Shown here piece after piece: positions 24,644 to 32,877 of a stretch of 64,000 bases of DNA. How positions within the stretch are numbered: position 1 is the stretch's first letter; every line of letters starts with the position of its first letter. The stretch comes from JADKFD01 sp050250665 (GTDB lineage Bacteria; Pseudomonadota; Gammaproteobacteria; Xanthomonadales; SZUA-5), in contig JBFWOF010000009.1 of assembly GCA_050250665.1 (NCBI GenBank), forward strand, positions 68,491 to 132,490. Direction: 5' to 3'. The position numbers and the translations under genes are program-made. Below the pieces are notes generated by a model that was not told the DNA's origin, did no database searches, and saw nothing but the letters and a program-made list of their open reading frames with translations.

Positions 24644-25366
24644 GGGCCTCGGTGGAGATACGCAAGAGTATGGAGAATACGACAGCGCGGTGGCGCTCAG
24701 GGCATCGGCAGGCGGGCGCCGCAGCCGCCTGCATCCTTCATCGCGATCGCTTCCCGCCGAGCTCAGGCTGGCGCACCCGATGGACGATCACCCCAGCTGT
24801 CCTCTGCTCGATGAACAAGCAGGCCGCAGTCGCGATCGTGTCAAGCGCGGAAATGCGGTCCTCGTCGACTGGCAAACATTAAATTTTTGCTGCGAAGGGC
24901 TAAATTCGACCGCAAAAGACTACCTCTGATCGGCAAATCCCGATCGCAATGACGGCCGCGCACAGGGCTCGTCTGCGCAGGTTCAGACAGGCCGGGAAGC
25001 TCTGACGTCGTATGTCGATGATTGTCGCCAACCACTGCCAGGTCTCGCGAGATCCCACGCGCGTGCTGGCCACGCAGTTGTTTCTTAACGTTTTTTTAGC
25101 GACGACCCGGTCAGCAGGCCGGTGAGTCATCAATGGTTCGCTGTCGACCTTCATCAGCCCTTTCGATGGTGGATCGAGGTGATCGAAGCCCGGGCAGGGC
25201 AAGCAATGGCCGATGTTGCAAAAAAACAACCTTACGAAGGCACTTTTGCAACCGTTAGCTTTTTGTTAGTGTCGCCGTCGCTCAGGGATGGGGCTAGGAC
25301 GAAAGTCCTGTCAGGAAGGCAAAAAGTCCCGAGAGGTATCCGTGAAGTCTTTTTGGAGAGTGCTAA
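24644..25366. other. Intergenic region, divergent DUF839 and TonB receptor genes
   Basis: I see no convincing gene in these 723 bp. It becomes markedly AT-richer after about 25075, with T- and A-runs near 25090 and 25219, consistent with promoter DNA for the receptor gene. A GGAGAG ribosome site lies six bases before the receptor start. Confidence 0.6.
25296..25309 (+). promoter_or_regulatory. Leader hairpin with GAAA tetraloop before the TonB receptor gene
   Basis: AGGAC, GAAA, GTCCT form a five-base-pair GNRA-capped stem 58 bp upstream of the receptor start. Purine-rich sequence (CAGGAAGGCAAAAAG, CCCGAGAGG) follows. It may be part of a structured leader; it matches no riboswitch that I can name. 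Confidence 0.3.
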
Positions 25367-28045
25367 ATGAGCTTGCAACTTCGTGAACTGAATCGCGCCA
25401 TCACCGCCGCGCTGGCGTTTGGCTCGGTGGCTGCCCTGACGGGAGTCCCGGCTTTCGCGCAGGACGACGATAGCGACACCGCACAGATGGAGACCGTTGA
25501 GGTCACCGGTTCGCGCATTAAGCGCACGGATGCCGAAGGCTCCGTTCCGGTCACCGTGATCGACCGTCAGGCGCTGGAACTCAGCGGCGACGTGTCGGTT
25601 GCCGACTATCTGCGTAACACCACCTTCAACTCCTTCGGCTCGTTCCGCCCGCAGTCCGGTTCGTCGGCGCAGTCTTTCGCCGAATTGAGCCTGCGTGGTC
25701 TGGGCGGCGCCCGTACCCTGATCCTGATCGACGGCCGTCGTGCACCGACTGCGCCGCAGGTTGGTCAGGCACAGGATCTGAACACCATTCCGCTGGCTGC
25801 TGTCGAGCGCATCGAGATCCTGACGGATGGCGCATCCGCCATCTACGGTTCCGACGCAATCGGTGGTGTGGTCAACGTGATCACCCGTCGCGACTTCACC
25901 GGTGTCGAAATGACCATCGGTGCCAGCGACCCGAAGAACTCGGGCGGTGAGACGGAAGAAGGCTCGGTGATCTTCGGTGCAGCGGGCGACCGCGGCAGCG
26001 TCATCGCCGGCGCTTCCTACAGCAGCCGCGGCATCATCTTCCAGGGCGATCGCCCCTGGTCGCAGGGCGGTGCATCGTCCTTCTCGAACAACCTGATGGT
26101 CGCCAATGCGGCTCCGGGCACGCTGTACGGCTTCGTGCCGGGCGGCTTCGTCGCCAACCCGACCTTCGGTTCGCGTCCGGGTGCCAATGCCTGTAACGGC
26201 CCTGGCTTCTTCGAAGGCGGTTCGGGTTCGACCGCTCGCTGCTTCTACGACTTCACCTTCGTGGCAGCTGACGAAGCCGAGCTGCGCAACCAGTCGCTGT
26301 TCGCTCGTGCCAATTACGAGATCAACGAAGACTGGTCGACCTACATGAACGCGAGCGTGAGCCGCGTCAAGTCCTTCGGTCGTTACGCTCCGGTGCCGTC
26401 GTCGCCGTGGCCGGGTGGCCAGCCCTTCATCCCGGTCGGTTCCCCGAACCATCCGGCGATCCGTCTGCCGGGCGCTGGCTACAATCCGAATACCCCGTAT
26501 TTCCTGCGTCATCGCTTCGCAGCACTGGGTAATCGCGACACCTCGACCGATGCCAACACCTACTACTTCGAACTCGGTTTCGATGGTCGCATCGGCAACT
26601 TCGACGTCAACTTCGGTGGCCGTCACGTCGAGTCCAAGTACCTGGAACTGGGCCGTAACTACGTCGTCGGTGCCATCGCTCAGCAGTTCATCGCTGACGG
26701 TAGCTACGACATCTACAGCCCGTTCGCCAATTCGCGCGACATCCTGGATTCGATGATTGCCACGATCAACCGCGAAGGCGGCACGATCATCGAAGAACTG
26801 TATGCACAGGCCAATGTTGATCTGTTCGAAATGAACGGTGGCGTTGCCGGTCTGGCATTCGGTGCTGAGTACCGTGACGAGCAGTACGAAGATATCTTCG
26901 ACACCCTGCAGTCCTCGGGTCAGATCGTCGGTTCCGCCGGTAACTCGGCAGCCGGTGGCCGCTCGGTCAGCGCTGCTTACGTCGAAGCGCTGTTCCCGGT
27001 GCTCGACAACCTGGAGTTCAATGTGGCGGCTCGTTATGACCGTTACAGCGACTACGGTTCGGACACCTCGCCGAAGGTCTCGGTGCGCTACACCCCGATC
27101 GAGAACCTGGTGCTGCGCGCCAGCTACGGTCAGGGCTTCCGCGCTCCGACGCTGGATCTGTTGACCCAGCAGCCGTCGTTCTCGGCTGACACCGTCACCG
27201 ACGCCGCGACCTGCGTTGCATTCGGCCTGCCGGCCAACTGCTCCACGCAGATCAACGCCTACGTGATTGCCAACCCGGATCTGTCTTCCGAGCAGTCGAA
27301 GCAGTGGTCTGTGGGTCTGGCGTGGGATGCGACCGACTACTTCAACATGTCGCTCGACTACTACGACATCAAGATCGACAACCGCGTGTCGAACGTCTCG
27401 TCGCCGACGATCATCAACTGCCTGGCTGGCGCGCAGACCAACTGCCCGCCGGGACTGCGCAGCCTGCCGACCAACGTCAACCCGCCGAACTCGGGTCTGG
27501 GTCTGGGCGTTGCCCGCGCCCCGGGTACGGGTGAAATCCTGTACGTGCAGCGCGGTGCGGTCAACCTCGGTACGATCGACCAGACTGGTCTGGACGCCAA
27601 CTTCCGCACCAACTGGGATTTCGGCGACTACGGCAACATGCGTAACCAGTTGACCATCAGCCGTACCTTCAGCTCGGTCGTTGACGGCGGTGCGAATGGC
27701 GTTGACACCTGGAGTCAGCCGCAGGATCGCGCGGTGTTGACCAATGAGTACACCATTGGTGACTTCAACTTCGCCTGGACCATCAACTACATCGACGGTA
27801 CGCAGTCCTTCGCCAACAGCGTTGGCGACACGGATTACCCGCAGCGTCTGCCGGCATGGGTCACCCATGACCTGCAGGCCACGTGGAGCGCTCCGTGGAA
27901 TGGTCGCTTCACCCTCGGCGTGACCAACATCGCTGACAAGGATCCGGTGCTCGATCCGTATCAGCCGACTGGTCGTCCGTTCGACTTCGGCCTGTACGAT
28001 CAGTACGGTCGCGTCCCGTACTTCCGCTACACGCAGACGTTCTAA
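25367..28045 (+). CDS. TonB-dependent outer membrane receptor
   Basis: The 892-residue protein has a signal peptide ending VPAFAQ, a TonB-box-like METVEVTGSRIKR, a plug domain (IDRQALELSGDVSVADYL, RTLILIDGRRAP, AVERIEILTDGASAIYGSDA, GGVVNVITRR) and a barrel ending in aromatic YFRYTQTF as expected for outer membrane insertion. The plug type is that of the large receptor family abundant in Xanthomonas and Caulobacter relatives, which import oligosaccharides, peptides or other nutrients; the substrate is unknown. It stands alone, with a terminator directly after it. The codon use is strongly biased, suggesting high expression. Confidence 0.95.
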   Translation: MSLQLRELNRAITAALAFGSVAALTGVPAFAQDDDSDTAQMETVEVTGSRIKRTDAEGSVPVTVIDRQALELSGDVSVADYLRNTTFNSFGSFRPQSGSSAQSFAELSLRGLGGARTLILIDGRRAPTAPQVGQAQDLNTIPLAAVERIEILTDGASAIYGSDAIGGVVNVITRRDFTGVEMTIGASDPKNSGGETEEGSVIFGAAGDRGSVIAGASYSSRGIIFQGDRPWSQGGASSFSNNLMVANAAPGTLYGFVPGGFVANPTFGSRPGANACNGPGFFEGGSGSTARCFYDFTFVAADEAELRNQSLFARANYEINEDWSTYMNASVSRVKSFGRYAPVPSSPWPGGQPFIPVGSPNHPAIRLPGAGYNPNTPYFLRHRFAALGNRDTSTDANTYYFELGFDGRIGNFDVNFGGRHVESKYLELGRNYVVGAIAQQFIADGSYDIYSPFANSRDILDSMIATINREGGTIIEELYAQANVDLFEMNGGVAGLAFGAEYRDEQYEDIFDTLQSSGQIVGSAGNSAAGGRSVSAAYVEALFPVLDNLEFNVAARYDRYSDYGSDTSPKVSVRYTPIENLVLRASYGQGFRAPTLDLLTQQPSFSADTVTDAATCVAFGLPANCSTQINAYVIANPDLSSEQSKQWSVGLAWDATDYFNMSLDYYDIKIDNRVSNVSSPTIINCLAGAQTNCPPGLRSLPTNVNPPNSGLGLGVARAPGTGEILYVQRGAVNLGTIDQTGLDANFRTNWDFGDYGNMRNQLTISRTFSSVVDGGANGVDTWSQPQDRAVLTNEYTIGDFNFAWTINYIDGTQSFANSVGDTDYPQRLPAWVTHDLQATWSAPWNGRFTLGVTNIADKDPVLDPYQPTGRPFDFGLYDQYGRVPYFRYTQTF

Positions 28046-28071
28046 TAACAAGCTGTACTTGTAGTACTTTC

Positions 28072-28101
28072 GAAGGGCCCGGAAACGGGTCCTTCTTTTT
28101 T
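28072..28101 (+). terminator. Rho-independent terminator of the receptor gene
   Basis: GAAGGGCCCG, GAAA, CGGGTCCTTC form a ten-pair stem with one G-T pair, followed by six T residues, 27 bp after the stop codon. Confidence 0.92.
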
Positions 28102-28126
28102 GGGAAATTTCCGAATTCCCGCTCCC

Positions 28127-28530
28127 GTAGCCCGTTGTGCCGCGCAGCGGCTCAGCGGGGCTTTTCGCCGCTCTTCGTAGCCCGTTGTGCCGCGCAGCGG
28201 CTCAGCGGGGCTCTACGCGTCCCCTCCCGGACAGCGCTACGCGCAGTTCGGGCTACAACAGCCCGGGTTCCCGGCTTTCGTAGCCCGTTGTGCCGCGCAG
28301 CGGCTCAGCGGGGCTCTAGGCTTCACCGCCCGGACAGCGCTGACGCGCAGTTCGGGCTACAAGAGCCGAGGCTGCCGCTCTTCGTAGCCCGTTGTGCCGC
28401 GCAGCGGCTCAGCGGGGCTCTACGCAGCTCTTCGTAGCCCGTTGTGCCGCGCAGCGGCTCAGCGGGGCTCTTCGCCGCCCGGACAGTCACCGCCCGGACA
28501 GCGCTGACGCGCAGTTCGGGCTACAAGGGC
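28127..28530. repeat. Cluster of GTAGCCCGTTGTGCCGCGCA repeats (family 3)
   Basis: Five copies of the same 36-bp core start at 28127, 28177, 28280, 28384 and 28434. The gaps are 50, 103, 104 and 50 bp, so a 50-bp unit alternates with a longer one that also carries a GCGCAGTTCGGGCTACAA arm. The cluster separates the receptor gene from the polysaccharide locus. No gene is seen. Confidence 0.9.
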
Positions 28531-28601
28531 CAATGCGTGCTTGCGATTGTCGCCAAGCCCGGGCTATCGTCTGTTCAACGATTGAACGGGCATACCTGCG
28601 C

Positions 28602-29105
28602 TTGCTTTCCTGGTTTGCGGTAATGACCAAACCCCGTGCCGAGGCCGAGGCACAGATGTGCCTGATGCGGCAGGGTTTCGAGACCCTGTTCCCACGCACC
28701 CGGCGAACCGTGAGAGCGGCGTCCGGCATGGTGGTACGCACCGAATCACTGTTTCCCCGCTATGTCTTCATCCAGACCGATCCGGCGCTGCAATCGCTGG
28801 AGCCGGTGCGCAGCACCCGTGGCGTCACCACCATTGTGCGCTTCGGCGGCGAGCCGGCGCGGGTCCCCGATGCCGTGATCGGGCAGATCAAGGCCCGCAT
28901 CGATCTCTATGACGGTTTTGTGCGGCTCGCCGCGCCCGACCTGGCACCAGGTACACCCGTGAAGATCAACGAAGGCCCGTTCAGCGGGCTGGATGCCATT
29001 TTTTCGGCCGCACACGGCGCTGACCGCGTACGGTTGTTTTTGACGATGTTGGGTAGCGAGCGCGAAGTGATACTGCCGCGCAGCGTACTCGGCGCCCGCA
29101 TCTAG
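28602..29105 (+). CDS. rfaH: RfaH-type transcription antiterminator (NusG paralogue)
   Basis: A 167-residue NusG-like protein: the NGN domain starts SWFAVMTKPRAEAEAQ, continues FETLFPR and SLFPRYVFIQ, and a KOW domain follows (VKINEGPFSGLDAIF). Known: RfaH keeps RNA polymerase and ribosomes coupled through long surface polysaccharide operons. Its place just before a very long polysaccharide locus fits. The first beta strand SWFAV must be translated, so the ATG at 28623 is too late; the TTG at 28602 is the best in-frame start, with a GGG eleven bases upstream. I found no exact ops/JUMPstart element GGCGGTAGCGT in the region. Confidence 0.88.
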   Translation: MLSWFAVMTKPRAEAEAQMCLMRQGFETLFPRTRRTVRAASGMVVRTESLFPRYVFIQTDPALQSLEPVRSTRGVTTIVRFGGEPARVPDAVIGQIKARIDLYDGFVRLAAPDLAPGTPVKINEGPFSGLDAIFSAAHGADRVRLFLTMLGSEREVILPRSVLGARI

Positions 29106-29188
29106 GCGCACTGACAACCCGGCTTTCCGGCCATGCGGGCCTACACCGCAGGGCGGCAGCGTGGGGGGCAGGAAACTCCGATCCCCAC

Positions 29189-29317
29189 CTGTGGGAGCGG
29201 CTTCAGCCGCGATCGGGTGCCGGCTGGTCCAGCTCTGTCACCTGGGGGAGCGGGCTCCGCCCGCGATCTTTGCCCGGCAGACCCCGCAAAGTTCGCGGGC
29301 AGAGCCCGCTCCCACAG
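29189..29317. repeat. Two inverted repeats of the GTGGGAGCGG family
   Basis: CTGTGGGAGCGGCTTCAGCC at 29189 matches the repeat at 6188. A second palindrome with arms CTGGGGGAGCGGGCTCCGCC and GGGCAGAGCCCGCTCCCACA spans 29242-29317. They occupy the 275-bp gap between rfaH and the MarR-like gene. Confidence 0.85.
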
Positions 29318-29380
29318 ATGCCCCCTGCTGGCGCCGCAACACGCCCTTCGCCCTCGCCAAAGGCCTGAACCAGGACTCCG

Positions 29381-29746
29381 TTGGACGACGACACCCGCTA
29401 TCGATTGCTGCGACTGCTCACCGAACATCCGGAGCTGACGCAACGCGAACTGGCGAGCGAGCTCGGCATGTCCCTGGGCAAGACCAATTACTGCCTGCGC
29501 GCCCTGATAGGCCGCGGCTGGATCAAGGTGCAGAACTTTCGCAACAGCGACAACAAACTGGCCTACGCTTACGTGCTCACGCCTACTGGGGTGAGCGCCA
29601 AACTGCGTGCCACGGCCGACTTCCTGCGACGCAAGCAAAAGGAATTTGTCCGTCTGGAACAGGAAATAGCCGAGCTTCGCATCGAAGTGGAATCCACCCA
29701 AACGAGCACAACCGAGGACTCAACGTCGGCTTCAGCAGGCCCATGA
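29381..29746 (+). CDS. MarR family EPS-associated transcriptional regulator
   Basis: A 121-residue winged-helix protein (LLTEHPELTQRELASELGM, SLGKTNYCLRALIGRGWIKV, DNKLAYAYVLTPTGVSAK) with a C-terminal coiled coil. It matches the small regulator found at the head of exopolysaccharide clusters in several proteobacteria. The only suitable start is TTG 29381, with AGGA six bases upstream. Together with rfaH it likely controls the locus that follows after 19 bp. Confidence 0.85.
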   Translation: MDDDTRYRLLRLLTEHPELTQRELASELGMSLGKTNYCLRALIGRGWIKVQNFRNSDNKLAYAYVLTPTGVSAKLRATADFLRRKQKEFVRLEQEIAELRIEVESTQTSTTEDSTSASAGP

Positions 29747-29765
29747 GCCGACAGCACCCCACACA

Positions 29766-31238
29766 ATGACGAAGTCCGCAAACGCAGTGGGCAGGGATGG
29801 CTACGTCGCTCCCCTTGGGGCTCATCGCCCCAGGCGTCGCCCGCTCGCTCATCCGGGCTCACGGTCTGAACTAGCAGCCGGAGTGTGCTGCGCCTTGCTG
29901 CTGGCGTTCGGCCTGCTCTTCGGTGGCGGTACTGCGAACAACCTGATGTCCGATCTGCTGGTGCAACTGCTGGCCAGCGTCGTGCTCGTGTGGGGCTTGC
30001 AGCGTCTGGACTGGTCGACGCTGTCCCGATCTCAGCGCCAGTTGCTGGGAATTCTTGCCTTCGTGATGGCGGTTCCGTTGCTGCAATTGATTCCCTTGCC
30101 GACCGCGATCACCTATCTGGCGCCCGGGCGATTCGAGATTTTCTCGGAGCGCGCCGCACTGGGTCTGGAGCTTCCGACGTTCGCGCCCTGGTCGCTGGAT
30201 CCGGGCGCCACGCTGGCTGCCTTCCGCGGCTTGCTGCCCACGGCGGCGCTGGCCGTGTTGGGCTGCCAGCTCAGTGTAATCTGGCTCCAGCGGATGACCA
30301 TGCTGGTGGTGCTGATCGCGCTGGTGATGGTGCCACTGGGCATCGCCCAGGTCGCACAGGGCGCTCAAAGCGAGTTGCGGCCTTATGTGCCTACCAATGT
30401 GCATGATGCCGTCGGTCTGTTCGCCAACCGCAACCATTACGCGGGATTCCTGGTCACGGCGCTGATCTTTGTCATGGCCCATCTGGTTCATCGAGGCGAG
30501 CACCGCAGCGCGCGCGCTACCCGCGTCCTCCAGCAGCTGGGTTGGTTGATTGCGGGCGCCATGCTGCTGATTGGCATCATGCTGTCGCGCTCCCGCGCTG
30601 GCGTGGTGCTGGCGGGTATCGCTGTCATGACTTTCCTGGTGATTGCCTTCCTGCGGCGCCGGGAAGATCCGACTACCTTCCGCTGGCTGTTCGGATTCGC
30701 CCTTGCTGGCGGCCTGATGGCTTTTCAGTTCGGTTTCTCGGCGATTGCCGATCGTCTGAGTCAGAGCGGTGACTACCGGCTGCAGCTGATACCGGCCGCG
30801 CTTGATCTGGCCAGCAGTTTCGCCTGGTTGGGGACGGGCCTTGGCAGTTTCGTTGCCACCTATGCCGCTCACGAACCGATCGAGGTTCTGGGGGCAAAGA
30901 TCGTGACCCATGCCCATAGTGATTGGGCCGAGCTTTGGGTGGAGTTAGGCGTAGTGCTGGTGCCCTTGACCCTGATGGCAGGGGCCTGGCTGGTTTCGCG
31001 AGGCCGAGAAATCGTGCCGCGGGCTGTCCATCACTCGCTGCATTTTTCCGGCTTGCTGATTGTTGTGCTGCTGAGTCTGCATTCGCTGGTCGACTATCCC
31101 TTGCGCACCACGTCGGTCTCGATGGTGCTGGTGCTCGCGGCATTGCTCTGCGCGCACAGCCTGCGGCACGCCTCGGAGCCGCCTTCGGGCGATCGGGCGT
31201 CACGCCACAAGCATCCGGAGATGGATTCTGATCATTGA
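29766..31238 (+). CDS. O-antigen ligase / polymerase family membrane protein
   Basis: A 490-residue multi-span protein (about twelve hydrophobic segments) with the O-antigen ligase family loop: GLFANRNHYAGFLV and, in the large periplasmic loop, GTGLGSFVATYAAHEP then HAHSDWAELWVELG with conserved histidines. It may polymerise repeat units (Wzy) or attach the chain to lipid A core (WaaL); sequence alone cannot decide. The stop codon overlaps the start region of the next gene. Confidence 0.85.
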   Translation: MTKSANAVGRDGYVAPLGAHRPRRRPLAHPGSRSELAAGVCCALLLAFGLLFGGGTANNLMSDLLVQLLASVVLVWGLQRLDWSTLSRSQRQLLGILAFVMAVPLLQLIPLPTAITYLAPGRFEIFSERAALGLELPTFAPWSLDPGATLAAFRGLLPTAALAVLGCQLSVIWLQRMTMLVVLIALVMVPLGIAQVAQGAQSELRPYVPTNVHDAVGLFANRNHYAGFLVTALIFVMAHLVHRGEHRSARATRVLQQLGWLIAGAMLLIGIMLSRSRAGVVLAGIAVMTFLVIAFLRRREDPTTFRWLFGFALAGGLMAFQFGFSAIADRLSQSGDYRLQLIPAALDLASSFAWLGTGLGSFVATYAAHEPIEVLGAKIVTHAHSDWAELWVELGVVLVPLTLMAGAWLVSRGREIVPRAVHHSLHFSGLLIVVLLSLHSLVDYPLRTTSVSMVLVLAALLCAHSLRHASEPPSGDRASRHKHPEMDSDH

Positions 31239-32508
31239 GCTGAACAACGCGCGCCCAGCCGTCATCGGCCTGGGCTATGTCGGCCTGCCGCTGGCATTGG
31301 CCTTCGCCCGTCAGCGCCCGACGCTGGGATTCGACATCGATACCGTCCGCGTTGCCGATCTGCAGGCCGGGCGTGATGCCAGTGGCGAATGCAGTGCCGA
31401 CGAGATCGCGCAGTCGACCCATCTGCAGCTCAGCTGTGATCCCGCCGAGCTGGCAGCAGCCAACGTCTACATCATTGCAGTGCCGACGCCGGTGAACCGG
31501 CACAAATGGCCGGATCTGCAGCCCTTGTTGGCCGCCACCCGCACCGTCGCAGCCGTCCTCAAGAGCGGTGACGTCGTGATTTACGAATCCACCGTCTACC
31601 CTGGCGCCACCGAGGATGTCTGCGTGCCGGCGCTGGAGCAGCACAGCGGCTTGCGCTTCAATCAGGATTTCTTCGTCGGCTACAGCCCCGAACGCATCAA
31701 TCCCGGCGACCGTCAGCGGCGACTCGCAGATATCGTCAAGGTCACGTCCGGCTCAACTCCGGAAGCAGCGGCCTTCGTCGATGCGCTCTATCGCGACATC
31801 GTGCCGGCCGGCACCCACTCGGCACCGTCAATCCGTGTGGCCGAGGCCGCAAAGGCCATTGAAAACACCCAGCGCGACGTCAATATCGCCCTGGTCAACG
31901 AGTTTGCCCAGTTGTTTGCCCGGCTCAGCATCGACACCGAAGCCGTGCTGAAGGCGGCCGGCACCAAGTGGAATTTCCTGCCCTTCAGGCCCGGACTCGT
32001 CGGTGGTCACTGTATCGGCGTCGATCCCTACTACCTGGTGCACAAGGCCCAGGAAGTGGGCTACCACCCCGAGCTGATCCTCGCCGCCCGACGCATCAAC
32101 GAAGGCATGAGCGACTACGTCACCGGCGAAGTGCTCAAGCTGCTGGCGCAACATCGGATCAACATCGTCGGCGCCCGGATACTGGTGCTGGGCATCACCT
32201 TCAAGGAAAACTGCGCCGACATACGCAACACCCGCGTGATCGAAATCGTCCGCGAGCTGCAGGGCTATCACGCGCAGGTCGATGTGCATGACCCCTGGGC
32301 CGACAGCGAAGAGTGCCGACGCGACTACGCCATCACGCTCTGCCCGCAGCCGGACCCGGCCAGCTACGATCTGATGCTGCTTGCCGTCGCCCACCGACAA
32401 TTCGCCGAGCAGAGCAAGGACGAGATTCGCCAGTACCTGAAACCAGATGGCCTGCTGCTCGACCTCAAATACGCCGCCGCCCCCGGAAGCGCCGATGCCA
32501 AGCTCTGA
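31228..32508 (+). CDS. tviB: TviB-like UDP-N-acetylhexosamine dehydrogenase, apparently without a canonical start
   Basis: The enzyme oxidises a UDP-N-acetylhexosamine to the uronic acid in two NAD-dependent steps. The Rossmann motif VIGLGYVGLPLA begins 12 codons after CTG 31228; NTQRDVNIALVNEF and the catalytic cysteine GGHCIGVDPYYL near residue 262 follow. No ATG, GTG or TTG exists in frame before TTG 31297, which lies inside the Rossmann motif and would destroy it. CTG 31228 sits seven bases after GGAG and gives 426 residues, against 425 in TviB of Salmonella; ATT or ATC codons nearby are alternatives. The gene overlaps the end of the ligase gene. Either a rare start codon or a base error explains this. 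Confidence 0.85.
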   Translation: MIIELNNARPAVIGLGYVGLPLALAFARQRPTLGFDIDTVRVADLQAGRDASGECSADEIAQSTHLQLSCDPAELAAANVYIIAVPTPVNRHKWPDLQPLLAATRTVAAVLKSGDVVIYESTVYPGATEDVCVPALEQHSGLRFNQDFFVGYSPERINPGDRQRRLADIVKVTSGSTPEAAAFVDALYRDIVPAGTHSAPSIRVAEAAKAIENTQRDVNIALVNEFAQLFARLSIDTEAVLKAAGTKWNFLPFRPGLVGGHCIGVDPYYLVHKAQEVGYHPELILAARRINEGMSDYVTGEVLKLLAQHRINIVGARILVLGITFKENCADIRNTRVIEIVRELQGYHAQVDVHDPWADSEECRRDYAITLCPQPDPASYDLMLLAVAHRQFAEQSKDEIRQYLKPDGLLLDLKYAAAPGSADAKL

Positions 32509-32569
32509 CCCCCGCAGTCGTGGAGCAGTGCCCGGTCCAATCCTGTTCAGATGCGTAATGGCGAGCAAC

Positions 32570-32813
32570 GTAGGTTGGGCTAAGGCCGCACGCCGTGCCC
32601 AACAACGGCGCCCCAGATCGTTGGGCACGGCCTGCGGCCTTAGCCCAACCTACCCAAAGCAAGCACACCCTGCCGAGCAAGCTCGGCACTACCAAAGCCT
32701 CGTACACCGATGCTCTGGTAGAGCGGAGCTTGCTCCGCTGCTTCTGCTGGACTTTGGCTCTTGCTCTGTCTTGAAGCAAGATCCGCACACCGTGCCGAGC
32801 AAGCTTGCACTAC
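32570..32813. repeat. Family-4 hairpin followed by a family-2 repeat
   Basis: Arms 32570-32603 and 32620-32653 (GTAGGTTGGGCTAAGGCCGC type) pair with one mismatch and match the hairpin at 15889-15972. A family-2 unit with GCCGAGCAAGCTCGGCACTA and GAGCGGAGCTTGCTCCGC follows at 32663-32813. The same two families are also neighbours at 15889-16485. The 369-bp gap contains no gene. Confidence 0.9.
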
Positions 32814-32877
32814 GTGGGCCCAGCTCCCATGGCATCCATCGTGGACTCACGCTCCATTTGACCCATTTCCCTGAATC

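Noticed and set aside
24652..24929. Small plus-strand frames upstream of the TonB receptor gene
   Set aside because: No ribosome site, no domain, and composition typical of random GC-rich frames.
25270..25366. Known riboswitch in the receptor leader
   Set aside because: There is a GNRA hairpin but no conserved core of any riboswitch class that I can recognise.
25232..28051. A 939-codon open frame on the minus strand, antisense to the TonB receptor gene
   Set aside because: Its translation is V/R/D/G-rich without any domain, and it mirrors the biased codon use of the receptor gene, which has a full set of family motifs, a signal peptide, a ribosome site and a terminator.
29106..29765. ops/JUMPstart element for RfaH
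   Set aside because: I looked for GGCGGTAGCGT-like sequence before the main locus and found no acceptable match.
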